From: Tidjanibacter massiliensis
GTDB taxonomy: Bacteria; Bacteroidota; Bacteroidia; Bacteroidales; Rikenellaceae
Length of the DNA stretch: 64,000 nucleotides
Assembly (NCBI RefSeq): GCF_900104605.1
Contig: NZ_LT629960.1
Location: 682,001-746,000, forward strand
Reading direction: 5' to 3'
Position 1 is the stretch's first letter. Each line of letters opens with the position of its first letter. Below the pieces are notes generated by a model. It made no database searches. It was given only the letters and a program-made list of their open reading frames with translations, and was not told where the DNA came from. This document shows positions 61,739-64,000 of this stretch, in pieces. Made by a program: the position numbers and the translations under genes.

Positions 61739-62525
61739 GGTTTTCAACTGTTATATCGGTTAAGCTGACCTGTTTCAACTCCGGCTGCGCCGCGGCGGCC
61801 TGCTGCTTGCGTATCAGCGGGAGGTAGGCCTCCAGGCAGTTCCGGAGCATACTTTCGACACCGCGGCTGGTGATGGTTCCGCCCGATATCGCATCCACGG
61901 CATGGTCGTTCCCGGCCGAAGCACCGGCCCCTTTGAGCACCGCTATTCCGGTAAACTCCTCGCCGTCGAATATGGTCTTGCCGATGAACTGTCCTGAAAA
62001 TGCGGGAGTGGTGATTTCCGCACCGAGTCCGGGAGTCTCGCCCTGATGGTCGAAAACCGCACCGCGGATGGTATCCCAATCGCTTCCGAGGGCGATATAT
62101 CCCCATATCGGTCCCCAAAGCCCCGCGCCGTACACGGCGAGTACATTCAGTACGGTACCGTCGTCCAGCCTGGCAACAAAGACGGGCAGTTGCCTTTCTG
62201 CCTGCGGTTTGGCATATTCGTCCTTCAGCTTGTCAAGCAGGCCGAACGCCGCCGCACCTTCCACACGGTCGCCTTCGCCGTTCACCACATAGCTGTCCGT
62301 AATGTATTTCTCGTACTCCTGTTCGATGTATTTGGTCTTGTCTTTCACTTTGTCGGCATCACCGCCCAAACCGATGGTAGAGAGGATGGCCCCCTGTTTC
62401 TCAACGGCAATGTTGGCCTGCTGCCGGCTTTTCAGTGCCATGGAGGCCACCGAAAGAAGCACCGCCACGATGATTATCATCACCGAAGCATATATGATAA
62501 TATAAACGTTGCTGTTCTTATTCAT
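61731..62525 (-). CDS. nqrC: Na+-NQR subunit C
   Basis: The 264-residue subunit has one N-terminal transmembrane segment (about residues 6-28) and a periplasmic FMN-binding domain. The covalent FMN attachment region appears as AISGGTITSRGVE, a variant of the usual SGATxTS, with Thr expected to carry FMN via phosphoester. It lies 7 nt after nqrB and overlaps nqrD by 8 nt. Length is typical. Confidence 0.93.
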   Translation of the reverse strand: MNKNSNVYIIIYASVMIIIVAVLLSVASMALKSRQQANIAVEKQGAILSTIGLGGDADKVKDKTKYIEQEYEKYITDSYVVNGEGDRVEGAAAFGLLDKLKDEYAKPQAERQLPVFVARLDDGTVLNVLAVYGAGLWGPIWGYIALGSDWDTIRGAVFDHQGETPGLGAEITTPAFSGQFIGKTIFDGEEFTGIAVLKGAGASAGNDHAVDAISGGTITSRGVESMLRNCLEAYLPLIRKQQAAAAQPELKQVSLTDITVENHE

Positions 62526-62532
62526 GGCCGCA

Positions 62533-63729
62533 CTACTGTTTAACTGTTTTCAAACGTTTTTTCCTGTTACGGACATTGGCCTGTACCACATAGTAATCCA
62601 CGAGCGGCGCCAGGGCGTTCACGAAGAGTATCGAAAGCATCATGCCCTCCGGATAACCGGGGTTCACCACCCTGATGAGCACGGTCAGCATACCGATGAT
62701 AAGTCCCGTGATTATCTTGCCCGCATTGGTCTGGCTGGAGGTCACCGGGTCGGTAGCCATAAAGACCGCACCGAAAGCGAAACCGCCCAGCAGCAGATGG
62801 TAGTAGGCGGGCATCTCCATGTAGGCATTGCCGCCCACGAGATTGAATATCCACCCCATAATGAGGCCGCCTGCAAAAACGCTCAGCATCGTTCTCCAGC
62901 TCGCCACTCCCGTGTAAAGGAGTATAGCAGCGCCTATGAGGATACAGAAAGTGGAAACCTCGCCGATACTGCCGGGAATGAAGCCCCAGAACCAGTCGCA
63001 CGGCGTCGTACCGCCGAAGTCTAGCGTAGAGGCACCGGCCGAAACGCTGTCATTGATGTACCCGAGCGGCGTAGCGCCGGAGAATCCGTCGGCATACGCC
63101 CCCCCCTTGGAGAAACCGCGAATCCACACCTGTTCGCCGGAAATCTTCGGCGTATAGGCAAAGAAGACGAATGCACGCGCCAGCAGGGCCGGGTTGAAGA
63201 CGTTCATGCCCGTTCCGCCGAACACTTCTTTGCCGAACACCACCGAGAATGCGACGGCAAGCGCCAGTATCCACAGCGGGATGTCGATAGGCATTATCAT
63301 CGGGATGAGCAGACCGGTGACGAGAAATCCTTCGTTCACCTCCTCGCCCTTATGCTGTGCGACTGCGAACTCGATACCGAGCCCGACGATATACGAAACG
63401 AGTATCATCGGCAGCATACGCACGAATCCGTACCACCAGCATTTGAACCACATCGCCTGCGATACGGGGTCGGCTATGGCAGCGAAGTGCTGGTAACCGA
63501 CATTATACATGCCGAACAACAGGGCGGGCAACAGGGCGATAATGACGATTATCATCGTACGCTTCAAGTCGTTCGCATCACGTATATGACTTCCCCTGCG
63601 GGTCACCGTATTCGGAACGAACAGGAACGTTTCAAACGCATCGAACGTAGAGTGCAGGAAACCGAACTTTCCGCCCTTGGAGAACGCCGGTTTGTATTTG
63701 TCTACGATTTTTCTCAGTTGTTTCTCCAT
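62533..63729 (-). CDS. nqrB: Na+-NQR subunit B
   Basis: The 398-residue membrane subunit has about ten hydrophobic segments and the covalent FMN site FSGATPLGYIND (Thr in SGAT) near residue 210. GKEVFGGTGMNVFNPALLARAF and ATDPVTSSQTNAGK are further NqrB signatures. It carries riboflavin/FMN cofactors and the ubiquinone-reducing core. It starts 4 nt after the nqrA stop. Confidence 0.95.
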   Translation of the reverse strand: MEKQLRKIVDKYKPAFSKGGKFGFLHSTFDAFETFLFVPNTVTRRGSHIRDANDLKRTMIIVIIALLPALLFGMYNVGYQHFAAIADPVSQAMWFKCWWYGFVRMLPMILVSYIVGLGIEFAVAQHKGEEVNEGFLVTGLLIPMIMPIDIPLWILALAVAFSVVFGKEVFGGTGMNVFNPALLARAFVFFAYTPKISGEQVWIRGFSKGGAYADGFSGATPLGYINDSVSAGASTLDFGGTTPCDWFWGFIPGSIGEVSTFCILIGAAILLYTGVASWRTMLSVFAGGLIMGWIFNLVGGNAYMEMPAYYHLLLGGFAFGAVFMATDPVTSSQTNAGKIITGLIIGMLTVLIRVVNPGYPEGMMLSILFVNALAPLVDYYVVQANVRNRKKRLKTVKQ

Positions 63730-63733
63730 ATCC

Positions 63734-64000
63734 TTAGCTCAGCTCTTTAATCATCAAATTGATACCGTCCGCAATGACCGCCTGCATCTCCGTCTTGGAG
63801 GGGTCTACGAATTCGCAGAGCGCGAAATCTTCCGGAAGCACCTCGTAGATACCGAGATTCTCCATCTTGTCGATATCTCCGGCCATGCAGGCCTTAAGCA
63901 GATAAATCGGATAGATGTTCATCGGCAGATAGCGGTCGTAGAGCCCGGTCACCACCAATGCACGCCTGCCTCCATTCAGGTTGGTATCGAGGTCATACCT
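63734..64000 (-). CDS. nqrA: Na+-NQR subunit A, C-terminal part (truncated by the window)
   Basis: The frame is open to base 64000, so only the last 88 residues are visible, beginning RYDLDTNLNGGRRALVVTG. The segment PMNIYPIYLLKACMAGDIDKME and EFVDPSKTEMQAVIADGINLM match the NqrA C-terminus. The position directly ahead of nqrB (4-nt gap) confirms the assignment. The promoter of the operon lies outside the window. Confidence 0.93.
   Translation of the reverse strand, partial: RYDLDTNLNGGRRALVVTGLYDRYLPMNIYPIYLLKACMAGDIDKMENLGIYEVLPEDFALCEFVDPSKTEMQAVIADGINLMIKELS

Noticed and set aside
1-64000. CRISPR arrays, insertion sequences, rRNA genes and prophage genes
   Set aside because: No regularly spaced direct repeats, transposase, rRNA or phage structural motifs were seen; the only tandem repeat noted is the two-unit element at 55468-55630.

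Overview
The window looks like chromosomal DNA of a gut-type Bacteroidales bacterium, most likely an Alistipes-like Rikenellaceae (the genus is an inference). Support comes from the Bacteroidetes promoter signature (TTG, 19-21 nt, TAnnTTTG) in front of many genes, weak Shine-Dalgarno use, a Na+-translocating NADH:quinone reductase operon, DUF4810/DUF799/DUF5362/DUF3109-type proteins, a TonB-dependent receptor and a base composition judged by eye at about 55% GC. Most of the window is ordinary housekeeping sequence.

Layout. 1-6.6 kb: end of a DUF389 membrane protein, an LpxL-type acyltransferase and a GT2 glycosyltransferase in overlapping order, a small lipoprotein, a GNAT protein, tRNA-Gln, then a translationally coupled patatin lipase and MGDG-synthase-like glycosyltransferase. 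6.6-11.2 kb: a TonB-dependent receptor facing a four-gene CsgG/lipoprotein/DUF4810/DUF799 outer-membrane operon. 11.4-15.6 kb: iron-type alcohol dehydrogenase with a divergent AraC regulator, YebC, TsaC and a hot-dog thioesterase. 15.7-17.8 kb: an AT-richer DpnII-like restriction-modification cassette with a small third gene. 17.8-21.6 kb: thiL, adk, a broken outer-membrane-type gene next to its intact paralogue, and a DUF5362 protein. 21.7-25.1 kb (minus): serC-serA-DUF1015. 25.2-30.3 kb (plus): yicC-gmk-nadD-TPR-ddl-DUF3109-M23 peptidase, an apparent seven-gene operon. 30.3-36.7 kb: DHOD-like protein, YggS, C69 peptidase, lipoamide dehydrogenase, NYN protein. 36.1-43.6 kb (minus): tightly packed dapB-lepB-yigZ-uvrA-M16 peptidase-O-methyltransferase. 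43.7-53.7 kb: cation/proton antiporter, truA, phosphohexomutase, dnaA, recA, a bifunctional (p)ppGpp enzyme, a small membrane protein and a HIT protein. 53.8-58 kb: an AT-rich, partly decayed stretch with an HTH regulator, a gene remnant, a tandem 87-bp repeat and znuA-znuC without a permease. 58.2-64 kb (minus): an NnrD-type dehydratase and the nqrABCDEF operon, with nqrA running off the window.

The strongest unusual signal is window-wide. The tetranucleotide GATC, the expected target of the DpnII-like system, is almost absent: five sites found by eye in 64 kb, where base composition predicts roughly 200 or more. Next in interest are the small restriction-linked protein built from two 40-residue-spaced copies of one motif, and the tandem structured element in front of znuA.
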